From Enoplosus armatus (lineage: Eukaryota; Chordata; Actinopteri; Centrarchiformes; Enoplosidae), in the NCBI RefSeq assembly GCF_043641665.1, contig NC_092193.1, forward strand, positions 20,920,784 to 20,984,783: DNA of 64,000 bases, written 5' to 3'. Position numbers and translations under genes: made by a program. Below the pieces are notes generated by a model. It saw only the letters and a list, made by a program, of their open reading frames with translations, was not told where the DNA came from and ran no database searches. The stretch's first letter is position 1, and every line of letters begins with the position of its first letter. Shown here piece after piece: positions 12,606 to 24,173 of the stretch.

Positions 12606-12772
12606 TGGTTTGAAATGATAATAACACGTCTGCCTGTGAAGCAGGGAGGGGAAGCTACCTGCACAGGGAGGGAGGGCGGGGAGTTCCGAAACACATGAGA
12701 AGCATTTCAGGGCTGCTGAGCCTAACAGATGAACCGTGAGGGAGCCATGCTGGGTGGAGAGAATCAAACCTG

Positions 12773-12773
<1 letters not shown>

Positions 12774-12829
<56 letters not shown>
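12774..12829. repeat. TG microsatellite, 28 units
   Basis: An uninterrupted run of TG dinucleotides, 56 nt. A second TG run of 14 units lies at 12943-12970. They are separated by unique sequence containing the GC-rich word CCAGGAGAAGGGGAG. Confidence 0.97.
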
Positions 12830-12831
<2 letters not shown>

Positions 12832-12938
12832 CTCCCGAGACGCAGCTGAAAGGACTTGGCTGTCCAGGAGAAGGGGAGTCCGCACATCTACTGCGGCCAT
12901 GTGTGTATGTGTAAAAGTGTATGAGTGCTGTGGCTATT

Positions 12939-12942
<4 letters not shown>

Positions 12943-12970
<28 letters not shown>
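12943..12970. repeat. TG microsatellite, 14 units
   Basis: Uninterrupted (TG)14, about 110 nt after the larger TG array. Confidence 0.97.
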
Positions 12971-12974
<4 letters not shown>

Positions 12975-15900
12975 ACCGCTGGGCACCTGCTCACACTACT
13001 TGATGATTCCCTTTTATTTCTCCCCCTTTCTGTTGTTGGTCCAGTCTAAATAGAAAGACCTTGCAGGCGCTACAGAGAAGATCCATTCTTTTCCCCCTCC
13101 CCAAATAAATAAAACATTAGCAGTCAAATCTTACACTTGGAGGGATTGTTTACAATTTTTTTTGATTTGCGGGACGAGGAGGGGAGTTTGCCCAGCAGGA
13201 TGGAGAGAATAGAGGAAGAAGTAAAGAAGAAGTGTCTCTTTTGCAGAGGAAAAGGAAAAAAAAAAAAAAAAAACCTAGATAATGGTGCCGTGGCAGCTGG
13301 AGGAAACAAAATTCAAAAAGCAAAGACGATGCTATGCGTTTGGAGGACGAAAAAACCCCCCCACAAACCTCCACTGATGATTACACAATATTCAAATTTG
13401 ACTTTTCATCGTCACTGAATGATGGAGACAGATGCTTTGTGCCACTCCCGAGCAGTGGGGTAGGGGCTTTTGTAGAAGTGCCAGTGAACATCACATAAAG
13501 TTTTCCTTAGTATCCCTCCCTCTGTCTCTCTCTCTCTCTCGCTCGCTTTCTCTCAAGGGCAAACAGTACATCTAATAAGGATATGGGAGGACACGGGCCA
13601 CGGCGCGGCTGCACTTGCATATTTTAGTTAGCACGGACTCAGCCAATGACTGTCGAAGGCTGCACACCTCAACTTTGCACTTCTGCAGCCTCAAGTGGCT
13701 GTGAGAAGTGACTGAGTTCCTCTGAAGTTTGAAAGCCTCTCTGGCTAGAGGTCATTTAGCACAGTGTCAGTTAACTGCACGCTCCTTGGTCCACAGTGTT
13801 ACTGTCTAGTGGGGGTGGAGGGAGTGGGAGTGATGAAGAGATCCAGACGCGGAGTCTGAGTGTGCAGGACAGCCTTTTCAGAGATTTCTCAAAAAAAAGG
13901 AGAATTACATTGGAGCCAATAAATCTGTTGTACAGCACTGCATTTACAAGGGAAAGAACATTCTTCCCTACTGCTGCTACTCCAGCAATTTAGTTGATGG
14001 CTCTGGCAAGAGACAGATTTTCTTTTTCTTTTTTGAAAGGTCAAAATTGATGTAGCAGAAGCCCAGATGTCCCGACTTTTAGTCCCTATGGGTAAAGCTC
14101 CAAAAACCCTGGATCTTACATTCCCCATAATGAGGGCTGTCTCTTCTCAACGTCTTTTTATTGGCAAAGAGCAACGTATAACACATGCAGGTACCAGTCA
14201 GCGCTGACAGTCGCTTCTAGCTATCATCAGTGCAGCTAATTGACATGAATTCTGTGAGTAACTTGGCTGATGTCAGGCCAATGGGCTTTCCGCAAGATGA
14301 TATCTGTACAAATCCCTCTGCAACACCACTGGCCAACGAACAACTAAAACGATCTAGCTGGGTGAGGGGTTAGGGTTAAACTTTTAGGATTATCACATAG
14401 ATAATTAAACGTATCATCTTAATAGTTTGGAATCAGGCCTTCCAAGAACTGGGGGAGGTTCGACTGTACAATTTGCAACGTGTCAGATACATTGACCCGC
14501 ATCTCATACAGTACTTTAAGGTGTATCCTGTGAATAGAATCATTGCGGATTAATCATTTATAAATTTAGTTATACCAGAAATTGGATCAAATAGGTGGAT
14601 TTGATACTGAATTCAGATTCGATAAAATGCTGTCAAACCTCGACCCTAATCACAACGCAACCCAACAGTGTCTTTTGTTAGACCCCCCCCCACCTGGTAA
14701 ATGCCCATATCTGTTAAGCTAAAAACCAAGTTTCAAATACAAATTTCTAGTTTCCCACAGAGATCACTCAAGTGATATATCTTGAATAATTTTCTACGTT
14801 TTTAAAAAAAATCCCCTCATCCCCTGACTGGTTAATTAGCATGTACAGTCGTTGGAAAATGCCCCTTCAACAGTTACTCCATTTAATATGCAACATTTTA
14901 GTCTGTGCAACCTGTTGGAGAGCCTAGTCTGATACGTCTTTGAAACACAGCATTGCAACATGAACCTCATTTTCCATTCCGCTGTCTAAGCACCCATTTG
15001 ATACTGACCAGCAGCACAGTCAGTCTCCATATGCAACATTGAAATTTTCCTTGGGGACAGATTTACCACCACGCACTAGACATGCATTTCCGGAGACTGC
15101 CCTCCACACGTAAAAGAAAGTTGTGAAATAACTCCATTGACTTCAAACCTCCGACGGATCTTCGGTTGCGATGCCTTCTTCCCGTAACTTTCGTTCATTT
15201 TGCATTTTAAATGTTCATCTGGTCCAATTAGGTTCTATTTCAGCAGACTGGCTCCTGGTCAGTTTTAATTCATGCGCTGCCATCTCTTATAATTAGGCCC
15301 TGCATTAACCATGCCTCCCAAAAGAGTCTCCCTTCCTCTTCCACCACCTCATCTGCACAGGAAGCATTTGGTGCTCTTCAAAGTCTGCCTCAGCTCCCGC
15401 TCGCCGTTCACAAGCACTTTCAAATGAGATCAGCGCATTTGAGATTTAGATTCTTGATGATATTAACTTTCCTGCTTCGCCCACCCCTCTCTCTCTCTCT
15501 CTCTGCGAGTCCAGTGGTGGATCCCTAAGTGGGTGAGCTGCCTCCGGCCTCCATGCACGGCCCAAATTAAATTCCTGGGCCGCAGCTGACTTTGCTGACC
15601 TTCTGGCTTCCTGAGTTCAGTGGAAATGATTGCAGCATGCAGACAGTGATAATTACCACCTTCAGAGTACTCTGCTATCCACATCAAACCCTTTGCAAAT
15701 CATGAACGGAACACGGCATCTCTTTGGGCTTAATATCCATAAGCCTCTCCAAATAGGTGATGGGAGGGATTTCGGTATTTCTTCTCCTCAGAGTATTTGC
15801 CCGAGATTAGGGGACACGTCTTGTGCTTTACAGAGGACAATCCCTGACAGCGGCAGGCTTTACTATCACTCTTATTTTTTTTTTATTTGGAGGGAATTGA

Positions 15901-16825
15901 CATAAAACCTGAAACTCCTTGCCCCATAATGAAATAACCCTTAAACATATTCATTCAATCTGATGTGCTTTTACAAGCTGTGGAGACACGTCTACCTCCT
16001 GATTATTTATGCGCTACAGTAGTTTCCTTTTTACCATTGTGTGAATTGAATCCTGAAAGGTTGTGTTGCACAGTGCTTCGGAAAACTAACACTACCGTCA
16101 ACAATGGCAGTAGCGTTGTATGGGGGGGGTTTGGGCGCAATTCAATGCACCATAGCTGTCTGAATGGGAGTGAAATTAAATATGAGACAGCAGGCGTCCC
16201 AGTGGAAGACATCTGACTGAACACCTTATTGCTTGTGTGCTAGCTTTGCAATGAATATAGGATAAATAAGCAACAGGTAATTTTATTATGCGTATTTACT
16301 TATGATCTTCCCCTCCGGTGTCGTATTTGTACAAACCCCCTTGATAAATAGCCACTGTAGGCGGCGGCTGCAGTGACAGTAATTGCTATAGGTTTGATGG
16401 TGCCGACTGAAACTCCCCGGTTTGAACAGCCACCTACGCACACAATCCACTGTCCCAACAATACCTCTTTAACTTATACACATTTAGATACAAAAGCATT
16501 TTATAATTAACAGACTTTCTTTCTTTGGCCTTGTTTAAGGGAAATAATTCAACACTTGGTGGTATCAACCAGCATTCTTGTTATCGTGACTGCAATCGAA
16601 GCTCAATATGCATACTCAATATGCTAAGGGAGGGGTCATCTGTAGTTTTTTTCCAGGCTTGCTTGAGATGGAAGGGAGAGGCGAAGGTAGATTGCCTTCA
16701 TGAGAAAGTGGCCAAAATGTACAGGTTGCATTTACACTTGGCTTAGGTCCGACCACAATAGAGCCAGACCACTAACCCATGAGTATTTTGGTTGCGCTGT
16801 GTTCTGTGGGAAGAGTTACAGTTAT

Positions 16826-16937
16826 GAGTATAGATATGAACCTCATTTACACTTTGAATTTCTCCTCATCCAGATCAGAGATCCAGATACAGGTCGCATG
16901 TTAATACCAGGTGTAAATGAGGTTCATATCTATACTC
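16826..16937. repeat. Perfect 27-bp inverted repeat (hairpin) with 58-nt loop
   Basis: GAGTATAGATATGAACCTCA... at 16826-16852 is the exact reverse complement of 16911-16937. One mismatch further out the pairing continues a few bases. The loop contains words (acctggtattaac on the minus strand, cagatccagatac) reminiscent of a dispersed fish repeat also seen at 47290-47540. Confidence 0.95.
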
Positions 16938-17176
16938 ACAAATGTTAACTGTTAATCCATATCCAACAATAACTTTTGACACATATGATGTCCGTAAAAC
17001 ATCTGCCACTCCAGACTATTTCACCCAAAGCATGATGACTGAAACAGTTCTATCAAGGATATCACCACTGTGGGAGCCAAAAGCCCCAAAACCCTGCCAA
17101 ACAGCGTCCCCGCTGAGATACAAATGGCAAAACAATGTCCCACATGCTCCGCTTCACAAACAGCTTGCGCGTTCAC

Positions 17177-17371
17177 CTGAATGTGGCCTTGAGGATCTGT
17201 CCGGTGGTGCTCTCTTTGGTGTGGTTGTTGTATCCGTAGAAGAGGTCTCCGAACACAGTCTGGTTGGCGGGGATGTCCGCTGCTTCCCCACAGTCTATTC
17301 CCTCAGTGCAGGCCTCGGACAGCGGCAGGCACGACCTCCCATCTGGACCGCGCTTGTAGTCCTCAATACAC
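17177..17371 (-). CDS. astn1: astn1 exon (window exon 6 of 7): end of EGF-like 3 with two N-glycosylation sequons
   Basis: A 195-nt exon with acceptor TCACTTTAG|GTGTATTG and donor ACATTCAG|GTGAAC. GG from the previous exon plus G gives glycine, so the joined reading is MFCG-CIEDYKRGPDGRSC, completing EGF-like module 3. Further cysteines in SEACTEGIDCGE and the sequons NQT and NHT follow, then GQILKATF plus AG. The segment leads toward the MACPF domain. FGDLFYGYNNHTKE matches the remembered ASTN1 version (FGEMFFGYNNHSKE) better than ASTN2. The middle part (LPLSEACTEG to ADIPA) looks the most diverged of all seven exons. The exon length is a multiple of three. Confidence 0.96.
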
Positions 17372-18026
17372 CTAAAGTGACAGAGGTTGAAGTCATTTAA
17401 TTGATTCATATATTCCCTTCTTTCCTGAGTGATATAAGTTTACTCAGTTACTTATTATTCCTTTATTGTCTGGTAATTTGCTTGTTTCTCCATATCGGCT
17501 CTTGCATTTCCTGAATTTCTTTAACCGTAGTTCTTTAGGGCGAGATGAATTAGAACCTAAAAATCAGTATGCAGAGAGCAAAACAAGAGCATTTTCAAGT
17601 TGAAGTCAATTATGTTTATACTTGTTTTACATAACTGGTTAGACTGCCAATCGGTTAAAACTGTTAAGTTGTCACTTAAATAGCCAACCATGTGACGGGA
17701 AGCTGCTCTCTCGTCTAGTTTTAAATGACAATGGGGGGGGATCACATAGCAGATGGTAGGATGAATGAGACGCCGTGTCTCATCTGCACGGCCAGTGGAC
17801 GGCGACGAGAATGCTGAGACACTGATATAAACCTGATAAAATGTTTTTTTTTTTTAATACATTTTCATACACTTTTTGTTTTTTTTTTTTAAATGTGATG
17901 TGGCACATTTAGCACATATTCAACGACACTAACGTTTGAGCTAATTCTTTGGATACTCGATAAAGAGTGCAGTAGAGGTTGATGCTGGAGAGGGCCGACA
18001 GACAATACAGAAATGTTAACCACCAG

Positions 18027-19036
18027 TAGGGCTGAGTGAAATTTTAAAATCACAAGCTGCGATTTCAGTTTGAAGTCGCATCATTTGCAGTGTTTTAACA
18101 GGTTGTGACAACTCAAATGTAGTTAACATTAATTCTGTTGTTTGGAGAAAGAAAGAAAAAAAAAGAAAAAAGGAAGAAACTCCTCTGGTTAATATGCTTG
18201 AGAACATCAGCAGTGGGCAGTTCACCAACACCAACCAGAGTGGCTGGTCTTTTTTCGACATGCAAGATCCGGGTCAGCCCTGTCGGGCTGTGAGCCTAAC
18301 GACACGTCTACACAGGAGGCATTTAAGCCGTGCTTTTCAGCCGTCCATCTCGTGCGGGTCTGACAGAACACATACAGTGCACTCCTACTTTAATCAGTCT
18401 AGCTGTCTGCGCAGGCCGTGTAACGATTCCCATTTCAGTCGCTCTATACAGGTGTAAACCTAGCAGCAGTTTGTTATTTCTACCATGAGTGCACAATCAC
18501 GCAGCTGTTATCAATAAATATAAAGCCACTTTTGAATGTCATTATCACAATTGAATAATATTAATTGATACTGATTATACCACTGATGTAATATCCTGGA
18601 AAGTTGGGCTGAAGTGACATTTGTGAGAATGCTTGGTGCTTATTGCTTATTTAGGGATTTTGAACACATAGGAAAAATTAAAAAAAACAAATCCATGGAA
18701 GAAAACACAAAGGAAGACAAGACATTCAGCGTAAGAGACTAAACAACACAACACCGAATCCAAAAGCTCATCACTACCACTGCAAAATAAAAGATAAACT
18801 CCCACCTCAAAACAGAAACAGCTACAGTGACAATATCATCGCTAATTTCAAAATACATCTGTTACCCCGTTCCATAAAAAAAGTCCCTCTCATGTTTAAA
18901 AACTTGATATGTAGACACAAATACGAGACTGTGGCCTGTAGTGAATTCAAGTAAAGAATTGCAATTTAAAGTCACAATCTCAATGCTGATGAGAACACTC
19001 GCAATCATATATTTTCCTCAAATCGTTAAGCACTGA
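18027..19036. mobile_element. Possible DNA-transposon remnant, about 1 kb
   Basis: TAGGGCTGAGTGAAATTTTAAAATC at the left resembles the terminus of a common teleost repeat that begins TAGGGCTGGGCGAT, and CAAATCGTTAAGCACTGA at the right resembles a decayed reverse complement of such an end. The interior codes for nothing recognisable. The right boundary is uncertain. Confidence 0.4.
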
Positions 19037-20232
19037 TTGCCATCCCTTATGTGATAAACATGGATATTGACATTGACATAATCATCGTTTCACTGTGATC
19101 GGACCTTATATGATTACACGTGACAAATAAACTCGACTGATACTGTAACACACACACCACGCCGCAACCACGGCAAAGGTGGCACGCCTTTAAGTGCTAC
19201 TACTGTATAACATGTTTAAGACTGTCAGCAGTCAGAAATATTGATTTTTAAACCTTGTGATTGGATTGGTTGTTCCGAGACATCGTCGAACACATTTTCA
19301 CTGGATTCAAAACGTGCGCTGCTCAGACCTCACAACTCACAACAGTGTGCAATCAGCAAAACCCATTCTGCTCAACTGGCACAAAATCCTCCATCTCAAA
19401 AAGGGAGTTAGAATCCAAACACTGAGCGTCTTTCATATTGATGATGTTTTGACACCTCGGTGTATAATACACTCTGCCTTTGATTCATCTCACAAGACGG
19501 AGTAGAGAGAGAAAAATGGGGATGGGGAGTTAAAGAGAGAAAGATAATCTGTCAGGGATTTACACTAAGAGAAGCTCTCTCCTGGATGCCAAATGTCGCG
19601 AAAGCTAATGCCAGTCTCCAGTGGGACCAGTGGAGGATTAGCCACAGCTGCACTGTAAGGAAAGTGACAACAACAAAAAAAGCAAACAACAAAATGAGAA
19701 TGAACCCGAAACATGGTGTTTAATGTAAAGAAGACAGCGAGGAACAACGGGCTTGTTGTGTTCAATGAGAAAACTGCTGCTTACAGGATCTGGCGATGTT
19801 TTCACAGTGGAGATAATCTTAAAGAGGCTGGACCTTGGCAGAGCTCCACATTCATACAGCGCACAGTCGTACAGTGCATGCTGGTGGTGACACCACTGCA
19901 CGGCCTGCGGAAAATATGAACGTCTCTTTGGCATCTCCTTTGGACCACCTTTAGACGGAAGCTCTGCACACCACACGGGCCATTTTATTCAAGAACTCTG
20001 CTAAGAATGAAGTCAGGCGGCACAATGATGGGATTCATGCGACATCACCAGACGCCGGGGGTTTAATCAGTCTAATACAAGGATAACACCTGTGGAGATT
20101 TACCATGGCTGTGTATTGGCTTTACATTATATGAGGCAGGTCTATGTAGCAGTTTGATGTATATGTCTTGTGAATTTCACCAAAACATTCTCTTTAACGC
20201 TACGTTTTTTGGTTTAATCTCCTGTGTGTGTA

Positions 20233-20234
<2 letters not shown>

Positions 20235-20268
<34 letters not shown>
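20235..20268. repeat. TG microsatellite, 17 units
   Basis: Uninterrupted (TG)17. Shorter CA runs follow inside the 68-bp direct repeat at 20484 and 20892. Confidence 0.95.
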
Positions 20269-20269
<1 letters not shown>

Positions 20270-20483
20270 AGACGCGCTCCGTGATATAAAAGTTAAAAGT
20301 TCTGATTTGAATGTGACTGAACTGCTGAATCTTGTCTGATATAATACCCGACTTGTCCCGAGCGAGACCTGCAGGAATTTGAGTTTGCTAATCTGACTTT
20401 TAATGAGCTACGTCTGAAGATAAAGGCTAGCGCTAGCATGCACGCAAGCGTCGTCGTCCTTCATTTGTTTTGTTCTTTTCACC

Positions 20484-20551
20484 AGGATAGCCACGTTTGG
20501 CACACACACACACACACAGCTCATGGTTCTGTCTTTTGTGTATCACTACAG
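20484..20551 (+). repeat. 68-bp direct repeat, copy 1
   Basis: This matches 20892-20959 at 67 of 68 positions; the single difference is C versus G just before the internal CA run. Both ends of the similarity are sharp. In this copy the block from GATAGCC to CTACAG is preceded by a pyrimidine-rich stretch ending CACCAG and followed by GTTTGG, so on the plus strand it looks like an exon bounded by splice signals. Confidence 0.9.
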
Positions 20552-20891
20552 GTTTGGAGACTAAAAAAAGAGATGTTTTATGTTAATGTTTGGGTCTATT
20601 CTCTGTTTACAGTAGACTAGATGACTGTTAATCTGATTTTCATACATCCAGAAGTACCGTAAAATGTTGTTCTCTTATAAGATACTAAAATATGGGTTTT
20701 CTGATTGCCAATTTGATTTGATTTTCTTGTCTGAATTATTTTATTTAATGTATTATGATTTTGAGATGTTTTCTCTTGTGGGCCGTATAATTTTAGTATA
20801 ACTTTGTGATTCATATCGCGACAAATTGATTATTTAATTGTAACGTATTTAAAAAAAAAATAGAAGAAAAAGCCGTTTCTAACATGACCGG

Positions 20892-20959
20892 AGGATAGCC
20901 ACGTTTGGCAGACACACACACACACAGCTCATGGTTCTGTCTTTTGTGTATCACTACAG
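20892..20959 (+). repeat. 68-bp direct repeat, copy 2
   Basis: Second copy of the block, 408 nt after the first. Its flanks (GACCGG before, CTGCCAGTAAAG after) share nothing with those of copy 1 and lack the AG/GT splice context. The copy could be from a processed RNA or from a local duplication. Confidence 0.9.
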
Positions 20960-22059
20960 CTGCCAGTAAAGACCAGAAATCCAGTACTGCTTCGTGCCTT
21001 CCTTGTGCACTATAGAACACAACGCAGACAACACGCACACGGGTTACATCTACATATACCGAATGTAACCATAATCTGATGAAACCTTTAACTGTAGTCT
21101 TTACTGAAGACATGACACCTGACAGTAGGAAAAGCACAGGTGTGAATGATAAAATGAATGAGTTGAAGGGCCCTGGTATTGTGCACGCTGGCTCACTGTC
21201 ATGGTTTCCTGGGACACTTGAATAAAACATTAAGGTTTTTTTAGTATTAGTAACCCCTGCACTTTTCCCACTAAGACAAGTCAAAACATCTGCAGTGGAA
21301 AAACGACTATCTATGGTAATATTATCATGCGGTGTTAATGTGAATAAACATGTTATGCTTAACATGACCTGTATTTGTGTATACTACAGTATCATTACCT
21401 TTATGTGTTGTTTTACATATTTATGTCATCAGGTGAAACCTTACACATGTTATTGCACACTATTAAGTCATAATGATGAAAGTGCGTTGGTTCAAAATCT
21501 ATTAAGAACGCAGGAGTCCAAAGAATATTATCACCGACAACATGTCAGGACAATGCTTTATTCAGTTGGCTTTATATGGACTAATCCAGGAATGTAGGTG
21601 GAAGTAAACAAGCTGCCATTACTGCAGTGGCATCTCACTTGACATCTATGATGCTGTGTATATACAAAGTGTATGCAAAAAGTTTGAACTTTGCAAAGCT
21701 TGCCGCTGCACATATTTTACACAAAGTTCACCTCAGCTTTAGCCAAGTAATGTGGCCAGAGGAGATCTGTAGAGGTCGCTTCAGGAAAGCAATATAGTCA
21801 TCCTAAAAATCATAAAATGCTAATGCTCCGTATGAAACCACTCTCCTTAACGGTTTCCTGGACGCAACAAAAGAGAATCTGATGTCGGGTCTTTACTCTC
21901 TTTACTTTTGTTTAGATTCGTCTTGATTTATGTATTTCACCTACTTACAATGCAAGAAATCCTGGACTGAAAACATGAGAAATCAGACAATCAAATCCCT
22001 GCAAATGAAGTGGGACAACTCATGCTGGCTAGAGCTAAGTAAAGTTTTGGGGGGGGGGG

Positions 22060-22200
22060 GGTTGCCTTCAATGTATAGAGACAGTCAAGAGAGACAGGGA
22101 AGGGGGAGAGATAGAGAGGGGACGACATGCAGCAAAGGGCCTGAACCGAACCTGGCGCCCGCTCCACCTGGTGAACTGCAAGGCGCCCCAGACTGAATAG
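22060..22200 (+). repeat. Dispersed teleost repeat fragment
   Basis: The words AGAGACAGGGAAGGGGGAGAGA and GGGGACGACATGCAGCAAAG, followed by GCCTGAACCGAACCTGGCGCC, match a repeat I recall as widespread in percomorph fishes. Preceded by a G13 run (22049-22061). Class not known to me. Confidence 0.6.
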
Positions 22201-22709
22201 CATTCACATAGGCGTCACGTGTCAGAGGTGGACGTTGGTGACCATGAGCAGTCCGACCATTTGTGTTTCCTGCTTTCAAAGACAGTGAAAGCGCACTCAC
22301 TTTGTCTGTGCCGCCGGAGAAATAACGGCGGCCCAACCAATGACAGACAGAATGAACTTAAAGAAGCAGGAGGTGAAAAGCACCGTCCACCTCTTGTCTC
22401 CTCTGTACACTGAGCACAAACAAAATAAATACAATAAAAATGGACATTGTATGCAGCAAAAAAAGCTGAACTTTGTTTACAGTGTCCTTCACTAGCAACA
22501 ACATATGAAAAAGCAGGTTGTGCAGGCGAAAACAAGCATTTTTTGTACAAGAGATGTCAAGTATTCAATGTTCCCCTGAGGAGTTTATATGTCAAGGCCT
22601 CTGATGTAAAGACTAGGAGAAAAGCATGCAGACCAGATACAAAGAAAATAAACATGAACTCAGGTTTTACAGACTTCTATTTACTAAGTTTAAAACTGTT
22701 AGTTCTTCT

Positions 22710-22844
22710 GTATTGTAGCAGGCTGTTACTTCGTTTCTCAGATATATTTCCCAATTAAAGCTTTTGAATCACGGTGGCATTCAATTCAAAAAGTGGATTA
22801 CTTTAATTGGGAAATATAATCTCAATAGCGGCCTGCTACAGTAC
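22710..22844. repeat. Imperfect inverted repeat (arms 22710-22760 and 22801-22844)
   Basis: An inner stem of 18 bp is perfect (TATATTTCCCAATTAAAG with its reverse complement), and an outer stem around GTAGCAGGC...GCCTGCTAC continues with mismatches. The loop is 40 nt. It may be a short MITE. Confidence 0.85.
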
Positions 22845-23632
22845 ATAAGAACTGACCGGTTTCAACCTAGTCAGGGTCACTATTTTACAACATCCTCCAT
22901 CATGATCTCATTCTCCTCCACGGCCTCTTTTTCTAGGGACAACTTGCCCACACGGCAGAGTGAGTAACTCTGTCAATTATCCTCCATGAAGGAGAAGCCT
23001 GATATAAGAAATAATGCTTGCTGTGCACACCCACGCACCTCTTCCAAAATCGCTCTTGTAAGTTACTGTACCTGTCTGAGTAGAGACTCAGTGTATATAA
23101 TGGGCGAAATTCACTGTTTTTTTTGGGTTAATTTGACCGGCCAGTTTAATTTATGTTATAATTTGTCATAGCTGTCGCATTACATAACATTTTACACCAG
23201 TTTTAAACATTATACACTACCACAGACAGCAGACTTGAACACCGACATGCTGTATGTCGAGTCAAGCATGAAAACGGCGAGGAGATGATGAGGGAGCGAG
23301 ACAGCGAGTATTGGCCCGTGACCAGTTCATGATAGTTTATAGTAAAGCAGCGCAGTGAGAGTACAGCCACACTGCAGAGTACAGACGAGACATCTGTCAC
23401 TCATTTGTCACGGTTAACTAGTTTGTTAGTGCCTGACTGGCTACCTTCGATCCCACCAGCCTGTACACCACAGACTGCTGCCATCCACCTAGTATAACCT
23501 CATTACGCAGCAAAAGAGAGCAGATTGCATCTTAAAAGAGAGGGCCTGTTTAGCAATATGACATCATTAATAAAGCAAGGTTTGCCAACTAATATCATAA
23601 ATGTTGTTTACTGTCTCAGACCAGATAAGCTT

Positions 23633-23878
23633 TCACACTTCGATACTGTTTTCTTCTCCACTGATCTCTCTGATCTCTGCTGGTGAAGAGGTGTATAATT
23701 CAGGCAGCTCAGATATCTGGAAAATCAGCCCCGCACCGTTTCCCTCGCTGTCGTTTCTGTGGGGGCCATGATCACGGGAAAGTTGAGCTATCATAAAGTC
23801 CAAATGCAGCGGCAAAGAGCCGCGGGCGTTGGCGAGAGTGGCTGCCGCCATCCCTCTCCTTGTCGCTGCTGCCGGCAT
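23633..23878 (-). other. Unrecognised open frame of 81 codons beside the tandem array
   Basis: It starts MPAAATRRGMAAATLANARG and ends at a stop after ENSIEV. The DNA is CpG-rich compared with its surroundings. I do not recognise the protein, and no continuation or splice site is obvious. It could be the 5' part of a mobile element whose promoter is the tandem array, or chance. Listed for completeness, not as a gene. Confidence 0.2.
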
Positions 23879-23938
23879 TGGGGGGGTGCACGGCTTCCGT
23901 TGTGTTTATACTGAAAACAACGGAGACTGCGGCTGCAA

Positions 23939-24173
23939 TTTATTACAGTTAGCCTACATTATGTAATCTAGCTGTAGCTACTGGATTTATTACAGTTAGC
24001 CTACATTATGTAATCTAGCTGTAGCTACTGGATTTATTACAGTTAGCCTACATTTTGTAATCTAGCTGTAGCTACTGGATTTATTACAGTTAGCCTACAT
24101 TATGTAATCTAGCTGTAGCTACTGGATTTATTACAGTTAGCCTACATTATGTAATCTCGCTGTAGCTACTGGA
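23939..24173. repeat. Tandem repeat, 5 units of 47 bp
   Basis: The unit starts TTTATTACAGTTAGCCTACA and ends GTAGCTACTGGA. Five copies run without a gap, with two single-base differences (A to T in copy 3, A to C in copy 5). Each unit contains the partly palindromic word TAGCTGTAGCTA. The array begins 60 nt upstream, in minus-strand sense, of the ATG of an open frame at 23878-23633. Confidence 0.97.

Larger units (their letters stand above)
7716..17176 (-). other. astn1 intron between window exons 6 and 7
   Basis: 9461 nt without a recognisable exon. It holds a 745-bp hAT-like element with target duplication (8530-9274), part of a dispersed repeat (about 10430-10640), G and T homopolymers (12290-12308, 12570-12605), two TG microsatellites (12774-12829, 12943-12970), a CT-rich stretch near 13515-13555, high-complexity sequence at about 15180-15840 with homeodomain and octamer-like words, and a perfect 27-bp inverted repeat (16826-16852 with 16911-16937). 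I see nothing distinctive in the remainder. Confidence 0.8.

Noticed and set aside
12549..13003. Overlapping frames rich in His-Thr or Cys-Val repeats
   Set aside because: They are translations of TG/CA microsatellites and polyG runs, not proteins.
20811..21365. 184-codon open frame on the minus strand
   Set aside because: It has low-complexity translation with CA-repeat-derived residues (ELCVCVSA), no family resemblance and no splice or start context.
23939..24173. CRISPR-like regular repeat
   Set aside because: The 47-bp units abut with no unique spacers between them, and the genome is vertebrate. It is a plain tandem repeat.
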